29,233 nt of DNA from an uncultured Clostridia bacterium (lineage in GTDB: Bacteria; Bacillota; Clostridia; Peptostreptococcales; Anaerovoracaceae): NCBI GenBank assembly GCA_934277495.1, contig CAKQUI010000014.1:1-29233 (forward strand), in the 5' to 3' direction. Both the position numbers and the translations under genes were made by a program. Positions 8,102 through 16,305 of the stretch are shown here, piece by piece (within the stretch, counting starts at the first letter, position 1; the number at the start of each line of letters is the position of its first letter). A model generated the notes under the pieces. That model was not told the origin of the DNA, did no database searches, and saw nothing but the letters and a program-made list of their open reading frames with translations.

Positions 8102-9472
8102 TCACTTCCTGAACAGACTGAAACGTCCGGATTCCTTGAGAAGTTTTTCTGTGCTTGAAATATCGCTGAGAAGACTCAGGAGTATCACTTTGTCGTCTTC
8201 GAGTATCACCGTGTCTCCGTCAGGGATTATCACTTTCGAACCTCTGTGTATGGCAGCTATTATGATGCTGTCAGGCAGTTTCAGTTCTTTGAGCGGTCTG
8301 CCGATTATCTTCATGTGTGAAGTGGCGATGATCTCCATTATCTCAGCCTGACCCTGTATAAGCTGGGAAGACAGGACTTTCTTGGAGCCCTGCACGAAAC
8401 GCATGATATTGCTGGTGGTTATATCCAGCGGGTTCAGAGCCATATCGATACCCATGCGGGAAATTATCTGTGCGTAGCTTGTCCTGCTGACTTTGGCTAT
8501 GACTTCCTCTACGCCGTGCTGTTTGGCAGTGAGTGCCAGAAGAAGATTGTCTTCATCATAGCCTGTCGCCGTTACGACAGCATCCATGAGATCGAGATTT
8601 TCATCTTCCAGAAGAGAAAGATCCGTAGCATCACCATGGAGTATCATGACGTCTTCAAGATGCGTCGAGAGATAGTGGCAGCGTTCCTTTTCCTTTTCGA
8701 TGACCTTTACAGCAGCACCGAATTCCGCCAGTCTTTCAGCAAGATAGAATCCTGTCTTGCCGCCGCCTATTATCATCACCTTCTGGATATCGGTATACTT
8801 GCCGCGCTCATGGACTTTGCTGTTGAGCTCAAGTATAGAGCCTTTCTCACCCATGACATAGAGACAGTCGTCTTCCAGTATCTCTGTTTCTCCGTGGGGT
8901 ATGATGACCTTGCCGTTTCTGGAGATACCAACGATGAGCATATCAGGAAGTATAGCAGGGACTTCGTTTATAGGGTGACCGATGAGTTTAGGGTATTTGT
9001 CTGCATCGAATTCTATCAGGGATGCATTGCCACTTGAGAAAATACCGTTGCTGAGCGTATATTTTTCTGCAAGATACTTGTAAATTTCAAGAGTTATACC
9101 CAGATCCGGGTTAACTATATGATCGATACCCATGGCATCTTTGATAAAAGTAAGCTGCTGCATATGCTCCGGATCACGGACCCTGGCTATGACCTTTTTG
9201 CAGCCCAGTTTTTTGGCAAAGGATGCTATGACTATATTGGATTCATCATTGCCTGTACATGCTATAAGGAAATCATAGGAAGATATGTTTATACGTCTCA
9301 GTATCCTTGTCTCCTTGGCATTGGCGTTGATAGTCATGACATCGTACATGGAATTGACTTTCTGGAGCCATGACTCATTTGTATCTATGATCGTTACGGC
9401 GTGGTCTCCGCCAAGCAGAGCATCAAGAACTTTTGTGCCAAGTTTGCCGGCGCCAACGATTACTACTTTCAT
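8102..9472 (-). CDS. trkA: Trk potassium transport peripheral subunit TrkA
   Basis: Cytoplasmic NAD(H)/nucleotide-binding gating subunit of Trk potassium channels. The 456 residues hold two tandem RCK units. The first Rossmann domain starts at residue 1 with KVVIVGAGKLG (GxGxxG at 7-12) and has an acidic residue at the end of the second strand (IIDT, D30). The second begins near residue 231 with KVMIIGGGKTG. Each is followed by a TrkA_C domain (about 140-220 and 370-450). The start is ATG at 9472, not the longer in-frame ATG at 9529, because the Rossmann motif must be at the N-terminus and GAGG precedes 9472 by 8 nt. It is the first gene of the operon and serves two TrkH pores. Confidence 0.95.
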   Translation of the reverse strand: MKVVIVGAGKLGTKVLDALLGGDHAVTIIDTNESWLQKVNSMYDVMTINANAKETRILRRINISSYDFLIACTGNDESNIVIASFAKKLGCKKVIARVRDPEHMQQLTFIKDAMGIDHIVNPDLGITLEIYKYLAEKYTLSNGIFSSGNASLIEFDADKYPKLIGHPINEVPAILPDMLIVGISRNGKVIIPHGETEILEDDCLYVMGEKGSILELNSKVHERGKYTDIQKVMIIGGGKTGFYLAERLAEFGAAVKVIEKEKERCHYLSTHLEDVMILHGDATDLSLLEDENLDLMDAVVTATGYDEDNLLLALTAKQHGVEEVIAKVSRTSYAQIISRMGIDMALNPLDITTSNIMRFVQGSKKVLSSQLIQGQAEIMEIIATSHMKIIGRPLKELKLPDSIIIAAIHRGSKVIIPDGDTVILEDDKVILLSLLSDISSTEKLLKESGRFSLFRK

Positions 9473-9537
9473 TTGTTTAACCTCATAATCTTGAATACTG
9501 TCCGGAACCCTGTAAAAAACACAGTCCAAACATCATC

Positions 9538-9565
9538 ATTGTACCACTAACGGCTGAAATTACAA
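9538..9565 (-). promoter_or_regulatory. Candidate promoter of the trkA-trkH-trkH-CBS operon
   Basis: Read on the minus strand: TTGTAA (complement of 9560-9565), 16 bp, then TACAAT (complement of 9538-9543), preceded by TGG that makes an extended -10. The predicted leader is about 60 nt. It contains short pairing stretches, but I see no c-di-AMP riboswitch-like structure. The -35 borders the inverted repeat at 9567-9595. Confidence 0.5.
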
Positions 9566-9566
9566 T

Positions 9567-9595
9567 ATATATTTGCAAGAATCATGCAAATATAT
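9567..9595. repeat. Perfect 11-bp inverted repeat between divergent genes
   Basis: ATATATTTGCA (9567-9577) and its exact reverse complement TGCAAATATAT (9585-9595) are separated by 7 bp. It lies between the divergent trkA operon and the MBL-fold gene. It touches the trkA -35 and overlaps the -35 and spacer of the candidate promoter of the MBL gene, a position suited to an operator. It is AT-rich and has no T-run after it, so a terminator is unlikely. Confidence 0.6.
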
Positions 9596-9601
9596 TAAAA
9601 T
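9573..9601 (+). promoter_or_regulatory. Candidate promoter of the MBL-HAD gene pair
   Basis: TTGCAA (9573-9578) and TAAAAT (9596-9601) with a 17-bp spacer. The element is largely inside the inverted repeat. It is a moderate match to the sigma-A consensus, 39 nt before the start codon. Confidence 0.4.
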
Positions 9602-9640
9602 AAAAAAGAAAAAAGATTCATTTAGAAAGGGCGCAGTTTT

Positions 9641-10258
9641 ATGAAGAGAAAAAGATTCACAGGAGGCGTACTCGAAAGCAACGGGTATGTGGTTTACAAT
9701 AACGAGGGTGGAAACTGCATAATAATAGATCCGGGCTATTCGCCGAAAGTATTCCTGGATTTCATGAAAAAGACCGGTCTGACGCTCAAAGGCATAGTGC
9801 TGACGCACCACCATTACGATCATACAGGGGCGGTGAAGCGCATCAGCAGCGAAACAGGATGCCCTGTATATCTTCATAGAGAGGACTGCGACATGTACGG
9901 TGAGCCGGTGGATTTTTACATGGAGGACGGCGATGTCATAGACGTGGACGGCATATCGCTGCAGGTGATCCATACTCCGGGACATACCAGAGGCAGTGTT
10001 TGCATATATTCAGAGAAGGACAGAGTGTGTTTCACAGGAGACACCATATTCAATGTGGATCTTGGGCGCACCGACCTTGAAGACGGCTCAGAGGATCAGA
10101 TGATAAGGTCCGTCACTGAGATCATCGACAGATGGCCCAACGACATAATGATATATCCGGGTCATGGAGACGGATGCACCATGAAAAAAGCAAGGCAGAT
10201 AAACCGGGAGTTCACAGATATAATAAAAAGATACGGCAAAGGAGATCAGAGCAGATGA
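9641..10258 (+). CDS. Metallo-beta-lactamase-fold hydrolase (glyoxalase II-like)
   Basis: A 205-residue metal-dependent hydrolase. All ligand motifs of the superfamily are present: THHHYDH at 55-61 (H56, H58, D60, H61), H115 in HTPGHTRGS, D134 in FTGDTIF, and H175 in YPGHGDG. The GDTIF...LGRTD arrangement is typical of the short glyoxalase II-like (YcbL/YqgX-type) group. The protein is shorter than true glyoxalase II (about 250 residues) and lacks its C-terminal helical domain, so the substrate (a thioester or other ester) cannot be named. It is cytoplasmic, with no signal peptide. Start: ATG with AAAGGG upstream at rather long spacing. It overlaps the HAD gene by ATGA, so the two are translationally coupled. 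Confidence 0.85.
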   Translation: MKRKRFTGGVLESNGYVVYNNEGGNCIIIDPGYSPKVFLDFMKKTGLTLKGIVLTHHHYDHTGAVKRISSETGCPVYLHREDCDMYGEPVDFYMEDGDVIDVDGISLQVIHTPGHTRGSVCIYSEKDRVCFTGDTIFNVDLGRTDLEDGSEDQMIRSVTEIIDRWPNDIMIYPGHGDGCTMKKARQINREFTDIIKRYGKGDQSR

Positions 10259-11079
10259 CGATAAAACTTGTAGCACTGGATCTTGACGGGACTACTCTGA
10301 ACAATGACAGAGTGATAAGCGAACGCACGAGAAAGGCGTTCAGTGAGGCAGACGCCAGAGGCGTGAACATAGTGATAGCTACGGGACGTCCGTTTTCGGC
10401 GCTTCCGAAGGATGTGTTCGAGATAGACGCCATAAGGTATGTGCTGACATCCAACGGAGCATCGATAACAGACCTCAGGGAAAACAGGACATTTTACGAG
10501 AACTGTCTGTCACCGGCTGCAGTGGAGAATGCAGTAGCGCTTCTGAGGACGCATCCGTATATAATAGAATGTTTTATCAAAGGCACTGCATACATCGAAA
10601 AATGGTATTACGAGCAGGTGGAGCGGACCCATGAGAGTTTCAAGAGCGTCAGCTACATACTTGAGACCCGAAATCCAATCGATGGTATATACGATTTCAT
10701 GCTGGAAAATAAAAATCACATAGAGAATATAAATGTCAACTTCGAAGATGTTTCAGAGAAACCGGCGATGAAAGAAAAGCTTCTGAGACTCCCTGAAACT
10801 ACGATAACCAGTTCGTTCCCGCATAACCTGGAGATCGGAGGCGCCACTACCAGCAAGGCGCAGGCGCTGTCCGAGATGGGCAGGCTCCTTGGCATAACCG
10901 CCGGAGAAATGATGGCGGCAGGAGACAGTCCCAATGATATAGCAATGCTGAAAGCAGTAGGATTCCCTGTGGCAGTGGGGAACGCCGAGGACGAAGTAAA
11001 GGCAGCAGCGAGATATGTAGCGCCGCCTAACTACGAGGATGGCGTTGCAGAGGCTATCGAGAAATTCGTGCTTGTATAA
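10255..11079 (+). CDS. Cof-type HAD-superfamily phosphatase
   Basis: HAD hydrolase of the Cof/YkrA-type (class IIB) sugar-phosphate phosphatase family, 274 residues. Motif I is LDLDGTTLN with D9 and D11, motif II is ATGRP near residue 43, and motif IV is GDSPND near 223, followed by GFPVAVGNAEDEVKAAA, typical of this family. A cap domain occupies about residues 85-190. The ATG at 10255 overlaps the TGA of the preceding MBL gene. A longer in-frame reading from 10132 is rejected because it runs inside that gene and motif I belongs at the N-terminus. The real substrate is unknown; members dephosphorylate various sugar phosphates and cofactors. Confidence 0.88.
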   Translation: MTIKLVALDLDGTTLNNDRVISERTRKAFSEADARGVNIVIATGRPFSALPKDVFEIDAIRYVLTSNGASITDLRENRTFYENCLSPAAVENAVALLRTHPYIIECFIKGTAYIEKWYYEQVERTHESFKSVSYILETRNPIDGIYDFMLENKNHIENINVNFEDVSEKPAMKEKLLRLPETTITSSFPHNLEIGGATTSKAQALSEMGRLLGITAGEMMAAGDSPNDIAMLKAVGFPVAVGNAEDEVKAAARYVAPPNYEDGVAEAIEKFVLV

Positions 11080-11088
11080 AGAACAAAA

Positions 11089-11188
11089 GCGGCTTCGCCG
11101 CCTGTTATCATATGGAGCTTTTGCTGATATTCCTGTGTTATAAAATATAATGACCCCGTTGAGGCACATACAGTGCAGCACCGGGGTC
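11089..11188 (+). other. Structured 3' region after the HAD gene (two hairpins)
   Basis: No gene is seen between 11080 and 11420. This part holds a small hairpin GCGGC-TTC-GCCGC (11089-11101) and a two-tier hairpin in which GACCCCG (11152-11158) pairs with CGGGGTC (11182-11188), enclosing GCAC-ATACA-GTGC (11164-11176). Neither has a proper T-run. They may protect the mRNA 3' end or be part of a small RNA. Confidence 0.4.
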
Positions 11189-11260
11189 TTCGTATATGAT
11201 GGAAAGTGCAGCATCGAGGGATCATGGCAGTTCCCTGTTTACTGAAAATACCAAAGCAAG

Positions 11261-11294
11261 TTCCGCCTGGAAGCATCCGGCGGAATTTTTCTTT
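11261..11294 (+). terminator. Strong intrinsic terminator after the MBL-HAD pair
   Basis: TTCCGCC (11261-11267) pairs with GGCGGAA (11279-11285), and the stem continues inside as GGA/TCC around an AGCA loop with one bulged T. TTTTTCTTT follows at 11286-11294. It insulates the MBL-HAD unit from the yraN operon. Confidence 0.85.
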
Positions 11295-11330
11295 GTTGTT
11301 CAGGTATTTAAAATACAATAAAAAGAATAA

Positions 11331-11393
11331 ATGTAAAAAAATGCTTGACAAATAATGTAAAATAACGTATGATTCAGATGTAAAATAATGTAA
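11331..11393 (+). repeat. Periodic ATGTAAAA direct repeats around the yraN operon promoter
   Basis: ATGTAAAA occurs at 11331, 11355 and 11378, giving intervals of 24 and 23 bp. The last two copies extend to an identical 11-mer ATGTAAAATAA, and a shorter ATGTAA follows at 11388. The copies lie upstream of the -35, in the spacer and over the predicted transcription start. They could be binding sites for a regulator; AT-richness alone is the competing explanation. Confidence 0.5.
11345..11373 (+). promoter_or_regulatory. Near-consensus sigma-A promoter of the yraN-comM-dprA-topA-hslVU operon
   Basis: TTGACA (11345-11350), 17 bp, TATGAT (11368-11373). The predicted start is near 11380, about 40 nt before the yraN ATG. 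This is the best promoter inside the window apart from those of codY and the tRNA. It is overlapped by repeated ATGTAAAA elements. Confidence 0.8.
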
Positions 11394-11420
11394 GGCCATC
11401 GAACTCGAAGAGGTGAACAT

Positions 11421-11759
11421 ATGAACAGAAGAGAATTTGGAGAATTCGGCGAGAACATAGCCGTACAGTATCTTGAAAATGATGGATACAAGATAATCTG
11501 CAGGAACTACAGATGCAGATCCGGAGAGATAGACATCATAGCAGGCAAGCACGACAGATTGAGTTTCATAGAAGTCAAGACAAGGAGCAGCTTTGAATAC
11601 GGTCGTCCCTGCGAGTCTGTGGACGACAGGAAGAAGAAGCATATCAGGGCAGCAGCCATGTCGTATCTCAGGGAAATGAAGGCCAGCGGATATGCTCCTG
11701 TGGATATACGCTTTGACGTCATGGAGGTGACGATAGAACATATCGGTAATGCATTCTGA
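11421..11759 (+). CDS. yraN: YraN family endonuclease-like protein (UPF0102)
   Basis: A 112-residue protein of the UPF0102 family, which has a restriction-endonuclease-like fold. The PD-(D/E)xK-type residues are visible: G35-E36, D38 in RSGEIDIIA, then E51 and K53 in FIEVKTRSS. The N-terminal RREFGEFGENIAVQYLE is typical. The family's role is not established; its usual genomic neighbours (rnhB, comM, dprA, topA) suggest DNA processing or repair. GAGGTG precedes the ATG, and the gene is first after a near-consensus promoter. comM starts 21 nt later. Confidence 0.9.
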   Translation: MNRREFGEFGENIAVQYLENDGYKIICRNYRCRSGEIDIIAGKHDRLSFIEVKTRSSFEYGRPCESVDDRKKKHIRAAAMSYLREMKASGYAPVDIRFDVMEVTIEHIGNAF

Positions 11760-11780
11760 TAAAGACGGGAGGAGTCGGAC

Positions 11781-13325
11781 TTGCTTTCGAGAATAAGAAC
11801 AGCGACCCTCGTAGGGGTAAAGGGGTATCCTGTCACAGTAGAGACAGACATACACAGCGGTATGCCTAATTTCAGTATAGTAGGACTTGCAGACACGACT
11901 ATCAGGGAGTCATACAGCAGAGTCAGACCGGCAGTGGTCAATTCCGGATACAGCTTTCCGGACAGGAAGATAACTGTGAACCTGGTACCGGCAGGAAGAC
12001 CGAAGGAAGGGAGCCATTTCGATCTGCCGATAGCGCTGGGTCTGATAATGCAGGGACATGGCATATATGATACAGATGACACAGCTTTTTTCGGAGAGCT
12101 TTCCCTGGACGGCAGGCTTAACAGGATAAAAGGAGCACTGCCGCTGGCAATGTGCATGAGAAAGGCAGGGATCAGGAATATAGTACTGCCGGAGAGCAAT
12201 GCGGAGGAAGCGTCTATCATCGAAGATATCAATATATACGCTGCAAAAGATCTGCGGGAGGCTGCATCGTTTCTGTCAGGCTGTACAGACAAAGGCATAT
12301 ATAAAAGGAAGAAAAAATATATCAGCAGAGAATACGATAATGATTTTTCCCAGGTCATAGGCCAGGAAAGTGCCAAGCGAGCCATAGTGATAGGTGCTGC
12401 AGGAAGCCACGGACTTCTGTTCATGGGAGGACCGGGATGCGGCAAGACCATGCTGGCTAAGCGGATACCCTCAGTGCTGCCGGATCTCAGTTATGAAGAA
12501 AAGCTGGAGATAACCGGAATATACAGTGTAGCAGGGCTGCTCAGCGACGAAGAACCTGTCATTACAAGAAGGCCTTTCCGCAGCCCGCATCATACCATAT
12601 CCGCAGCATGTCTTACAGGCGGCGGACTGAAACCGAGGCCGGGTGAGATGTCTCTGGCCCACGGCGGCGTGCTTTTCCTTGATGAACTTGGTGAATTCGA
12701 CGCACGGGCAGTGGACGCCATGAGACAGCCTGCTGAAGACGGATTCGTCAGAGTCAGCAGGAACATGGACGAGATGATATTCCCCGCCGATACGATGATA
12801 GTTGCGGCTGCCAATCCGTGCAAATGCGGATATCTGTGGGATGAGAGACGGATTTGTACATGCAGCAGGAAACAGCTGGAGGCGCACAGAAGGAGACTTG
12901 CAGGACCGTTTTCGGACAGGATAGACATGCATATAAAAGTCATGCCGATAGAAAAAGAAGCTATAACGCTGGTGGGGACAGACTGCCATGGATCAGAGAC
13001 CGTCGGCACGACGTCGGAGGCGATGAGGTCGCAGGTCATGGCAGCCCGGCAGATACAGCAGATACGCTATGAAGGAACAGGATACAAGAACAACGGCAGT
13101 CTCGATGAGAAAGGTATAGGGATTTACTGCAGGCTGGATGCTAACTGCAGGAACCTGCTGGACAGCGCCTATGAGAAGTACGGACTGAGCATGAGAGCAT
13201 ATATGAAGATACTGAAGATATCCAGGACCATCGCAGACCTTTCAGGTGAAGATGACATCAGGTGCGAGCATGTTGCAGAGGCGCTTGTTTACAGGATAAC
13301 GGAATGGGACAGGAATATAATATGA
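11781..13325 (+). CDS. comM: ComM/YifB family Mg-chelatase-like AAA+ ATPase
   Basis: AAA+ ATPase of the YifB/ComM family. In naturally competent Gram-negative bacteria ComM is a hexameric helicase promoting branch migration during transformation; in Firmicutes the role is less clear. Domains: an N-terminal Lon-S16-like ChlI domain (about 1-170, with GLADTTIRESYSRV), an ATPase core with Walker A GGPGCGKTM near 216-224 and Walker B GVLFLDELGEF near 296, and a C-terminal Mg-chelatase domain. The 514-residue length is normal. The start is TTG at 11781, supported by GGAGG 8 nt upstream and by the conserved LSRIRTATLVGV beginning. Its TGA overlaps the dprA ATG, implying translational coupling to that DNA-uptake gene. 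Confidence 0.92.
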   Translation: MLSRIRTATLVGVKGYPVTVETDIHSGMPNFSIVGLADTTIRESYSRVRPAVVNSGYSFPDRKITVNLVPAGRPKEGSHFDLPIALGLIMQGHGIYDTDDTAFFGELSLDGRLNRIKGALPLAMCMRKAGIRNIVLPESNAEEASIIEDINIYAAKDLREAASFLSGCTDKGIYKRKKKYISREYDNDFSQVIGQESAKRAIVIGAAGSHGLLFMGGPGCGKTMLAKRIPSVLPDLSYEEKLEITGIYSVAGLLSDEEPVITRRPFRSPHHTISAACLTGGGLKPRPGEMSLAHGGVLFLDELGEFDARAVDAMRQPAEDGFVRVSRNMDEMIFPADTMIVAAANPCKCGYLWDERRICTCSRKQLEAHRRRLAGPFSDRIDMHIKVMPIEKEAITLVGTDCHGSETVGTTSEAMRSQVMAARQIQQIRYEGTGYKNNGSLDEKGIGIYCRLDANCRNLLDSAYEKYGLSMRAYMKILKISRTIADLSGEDDIRCEHVAEALVYRITEWDRNII

Positions 13326-14176
13326 TAGAGAAGGTAACCATAGATATGCCGGTATATCCAGGGCTTCTGCGGGAGATCAAGGATCCGCCCCGGCAGCTTT
13401 ACTGCCTTGGGAATGTTTCGCTGCTGAGCAGCAGATGTGCAGCTGTCGTAGGCTCAAGAAAATCCACCCGGTACGGCAGGAAGACGGCTGAAGACATAGC
13501 TGCAAGGCTCTCGGCAGACGGCATAACTGTAGTGAGCGGAATGGCTCTTGGCATAGATACAGCGGCACATACAGGTGCGCTTGGGTCAGGGGGAGGTACC
13601 ATCGCTGTTTTAGGCTGCGGTCCGGATGTATGTTATCCGCCGGAAAACGCCAGACTGAAGAAAGAGATAGAAACTGCAGGTCTTGTAATATCGGAATATC
13701 CTCCAGGCACGAAACCGCAGCGATATCATTTCCCGCAGCGAAACAGGATCATAAGTGGACTTTCAGAGCTGACAGCAGTGGTACAGGCAGGAAGGAGCAG
13801 CGGAGCACTGATAACTGCTGAGCTTGCAGCGGAGCAGGGCCGTGAGGTATGCGCTGTGCCGGGGAATATCGACAGCAGTTTCAGTATCGGCAGCAATAAA
13901 CTGATCAAAGATGGTGCATGCCCGGTGATATCCACAGGGGACATATCAGCGATGATGGGTGTGGACAGACCTGCGGACAGCGAGATCAGAAAATGTCTAA
14001 GCGGCATCGAACAGGAGATATATCATCTTCTCGAAGGGTACGGCGAACTTACGATAGACGACCTGTCGATACTGACAGGAAGCGCCCCGGGATATATCAG
14101 CAGTGTAGTCACTGTTATGGAGATGAAAGGGTTCGTTTTTTCGGACCTTGGCAAAATTTTTGTTGCAAAAGACTGA
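13322..14176 (+). CDS. dprA: DNA-processing protein DprA (Smf)
   Basis: DprA binds incoming single-stranded DNA and loads RecA during natural transformation; it is also conserved in many organisms not known to be competent. The 284-residue product has the Rossmann-like core at about 35-205 with VVGSRKSTRYG, VSGMALGIDTAAH (71-83), GCGPDVCYPPEN (98-109), and FPQRNRIISGLS (137-148) followed by EAGRSSGAL-like QAGRSSGAL. A small winged-helix domain follows at about 225-284. The N-terminal SAM-like domain of longer forms is reduced. The start is ATG at 13322, overlapping the comM stop (ATGA); a longer frame from 13262 lies inside comM and is rejected. Confidence 0.94.
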   Translation: MIEKVTIDMPVYPGLLREIKDPPRQLYCLGNVSLLSSRCAAVVGSRKSTRYGRKTAEDIAARLSADGITVVSGMALGIDTAAHTGALGSGGGTIAVLGCGPDVCYPPENARLKKEIETAGLVISEYPPGTKPQRYHFPQRNRIISGLSELTAVVQAGRSSGALITAELAAEQGREVCAVPGNIDSSFSIGSNKLIKDGACPVISTGDISAMMGVDRPADSEIRKCLSGIEQEIYHLLEGYGELTIDDLSILTGSAPGYISSVVTVMEMKGFVFSDLGKIFVAKD

Positions 14177-14234
14177 ATATATACATATAATTAAGGATTA
14201 GAAACAACTGTTGATATAAAAGGGAGGAGTTTTC

Positions 14235-16292
14235 ATGGCAGCGGCGAAAAAAATACTTGTAATTGTAGAGTCGCCATCGAAGGCTAAAACAATAGGCAAA
14301 TTCCTGGGTTCACGCTACAAAGTGATAGCATCTGTAGGTCACGTCAGGGATCTGCCGAAAAGCAAACTGGGAATCGATATTGACAACGACTTTGAACCCC
14401 GTTACATATCCATACGGGGCAAAGGCGATATAATAAAATCACTTAAAAAAGAAGCGAAAAACGCTTCCAAAGTTTATCTCGCAACCGACCCTGACCGTGA
14501 GGGAGAAGCTATATCATGGCATCTGGCATACCTTCTTGGTATAGACCAGACCACGCCATGCAGGATAGTGTTCAATGAAATCACGGAAAAGGCTATAAAA
14601 AATGCGATAAAGAATCCGAGACCTGTGGATCTGAGACTCGTTGATGCCCAGCAGGCAAGAAGAGTGCTGGACAGACTTGTGGGATATCAGATAAGCCCGC
14701 TTCTGTGGCGAAAGATACGCAGAGGTCTCAGTGCCGGACGTGTCCAGTCTGCAGCACTTAAAATAATCTGTGACAGAGAGAATGAGATAAAGGCTTTCAA
14801 ACCGCAGGAATACTGGACGATAACAGCGGATTTCAAAAAGGACAGAAAATTCACTGCAAAACTTACCGAATATAAAGGAAAGAAATTAACGATAGAAAAC
14901 AAAGCGCAGAATGATGCTGTACTGGCGGAGCTGAAAACCGGCAGTTATGTTCTTTCTGCCCTCGAAGAGAAGGACAGGCTCAGAAGACCGATGCCGCCGT
15001 TCACCACAAGCAGCCTTCAGCAGGATGCTGCAAACAAGCTGAATTTCACCACAAAGAAGACAATGCTTGTAGCACAGCAGCTTTACGAAGGTGTGGAGAT
15101 CAAGGGGCGAGGTACTGTGGGTCTTGTTTCATATATAAGAACCGACTCTGTCAGGATATCCGATGAGGCCAAGGCAGCTTCGAAAGAATTCATAACAGAG
15201 AACTTCGGCAGCGAATATTATGCAGGGACAGTCTTTTCCAACAAAAAGAAAGATATCCAGGACGCCCACGAAGCTATAAGGCCCAGCCATATGGAGATCG
15301 TACCTGACAGCATAAAAGAACTGGTGACAAAGGATCAGTATAACCTTTACAGGCTTATCTGGAACAGATTCATGGCCAGCCAGATGTCGCCGGCTAAATT
15401 CAAGGCTGTCAGTGCAGTCATCGTGAACGGCGACTATTCGTTCAAGGCAACAGGTTCAAAACTGCTGTTCGATGGTTTCCTGAAGGTTTACTCACCGGGC
15501 AAGGATAACGATGAAGACAAATGGCTGCCGCATCTTGAGAAGGGCGAGACGCTAAGGCCAGTGGACGTCAAAGGAGAACAGAGTTTCACCCAGCCTCCTG
15601 CAAGGTTCACAGAAGCCAGTCTTGTAAAGGATCTGGAAGAAAAGGATATAGGCAGACCGAGTACCTATGCGCCTATAGTGGCGACCCTTTCGGACAGGAA
15701 ATATATAGTCAAAGAAAAGAAATCTCTTGTTCCTACAGAGCTGGGATTCATCGTCACCGAAATGATGGAGCAGTATTTCAAGGAGATAGTCGATACAGGC
15801 TTTACGGCGCAGATGGAAGAGAATCTCGATGATATAGAGGCTAAAGGAACAGAGTGGAAGAGTGTCATACGTGACTTCTACGGTACGCTCAAAGAAGAGC
15901 TGGAGGTCGCAGACAATGAAATCCAGAAAGTAGAATTCGAAGTTGAGCTTACAGGCGAGAACTGTGAGAAGTGCGGCAAGCCGATGGCTGTCAAATACGG
16001 CAGGTTCGGTCCTTTTGCGGCATGTACAGGATACCCTGAGTGCAAGAACACCAAGCCTATAGTCAAGACGATAGATGTCAAATGCCCTGAATGCGGCAAG
16101 GATATCGTCGCAAGAAAAAGCAAAAAAGGCAGGGTGTTCTACGGATGCAGCGGATATCCGGAATGTACCCAGTCATTCTGGAACAAGCCTGTAAACAAAA
16201 AGTGTCCGAAATGCGGATCTCTCCTTGTGGAGAAGAAAACGAAGGACAGCCAGTATGCATGCTCTAACAGCGAGTGTGATTATAAGGAATAA
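14235..16292 (+). CDS. topA: DNA topoisomerase I (type IA)
   Basis: Relaxes negative supercoils through a transient 5'-phosphotyrosine break. The 685 residues show a Toprim domain at the start (VESPSKAKTI with E12; ATDPDREGE with D85, D87 and E89), the type IA core with catalytic tyrosine Y300 in SYIRTDS, and the KDLEEKDIGRPSTYAPI motif near 460. Three C-terminal four-cysteine zinc ribbons follow (about 575-685), the first two with CTGYPEC and CSGYPEC signatures. GGGAGG lies before the ATG. It follows dprA by 58 nt without a terminator, and hslV begins 13 nt after it; the trmFO and xerC genes that separate topA and hslV in Bacillus are missing. Confidence 0.96.
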   Translation: MAAAKKILVIVESPSKAKTIGKFLGSRYKVIASVGHVRDLPKSKLGIDIDNDFEPRYISIRGKGDIIKSLKKEAKNASKVYLATDPDREGEAISWHLAYLLGIDQTTPCRIVFNEITEKAIKNAIKNPRPVDLRLVDAQQARRVLDRLVGYQISPLLWRKIRRGLSAGRVQSAALKIICDRENEIKAFKPQEYWTITADFKKDRKFTAKLTEYKGKKLTIENKAQNDAVLAELKTGSYVLSALEEKDRLRRPMPPFTTSSLQQDAANKLNFTTKKTMLVAQQLYEGVEIKGRGTVGLVSYIRTDSVRISDEAKAASKEFITENFGSEYYAGTVFSNKKKDIQDAHEAIRPSHMEIVPDSIKELVTKDQYNLYRLIWNRFMASQMSPAKFKAVSAVIVNGDYSFKATGSKLLFDGFLKVYSPGKDNDEDKWLPHLEKGETLRPVDVKGEQSFTQPPARFTEASLVKDLEEKDIGRPSTYAPIVATLSDRKYIVKEKKSLVPTELGFIVTEMMEQYFKEIVDTGFTAQMEENLDDIEAKGTEWKSVIRDFYGTLKEELEVADNEIQKVEFEVELTGENCEKCGKPMAVKYGRFGPFAACTGYPECKNTKPIVKTIDVKCPECGKDIVARKSKKGRVFYGCSGYPECTQSFWNKPVNKKCPKCGSLLVEKKTKDSQYACSNSECDYKE

Positions 16293-16305
16293 GGAGGTAA
16301 TTTAT

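Noticed and set aside
8088..8105. GTG start for the first TrkH at 8105, overlapping the trkA stop
   Set aside because: No spaced ribosome binding site, whereas the ATG at 8087 has GGAGG six bases upstream.
4647..8112. Plus-strand open frames across the trk operon
   Set aside because: They are antisense to well-recognised TrkH, TrkA and CBS proteins, show no homology I recognise, and lack start signals.
9473..9529. 19-residue N-terminal extension of TrkA
   Set aside because: It would place residues before the Rossmann GxGxxG motif, which normally starts at residue 1-2 in TrkA, and a good ribosome binding site exists for the ATG at 9472.
9473..9537. c-di-AMP (ydaO-type) riboswitch in the trkA leader
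   Set aside because: The leader is only about 60 nt and shows just short pairings (for example CTGT 9510-9513 with ACAG 9521-9524). A ydaO element is more than 100 nt with a recognisable core.
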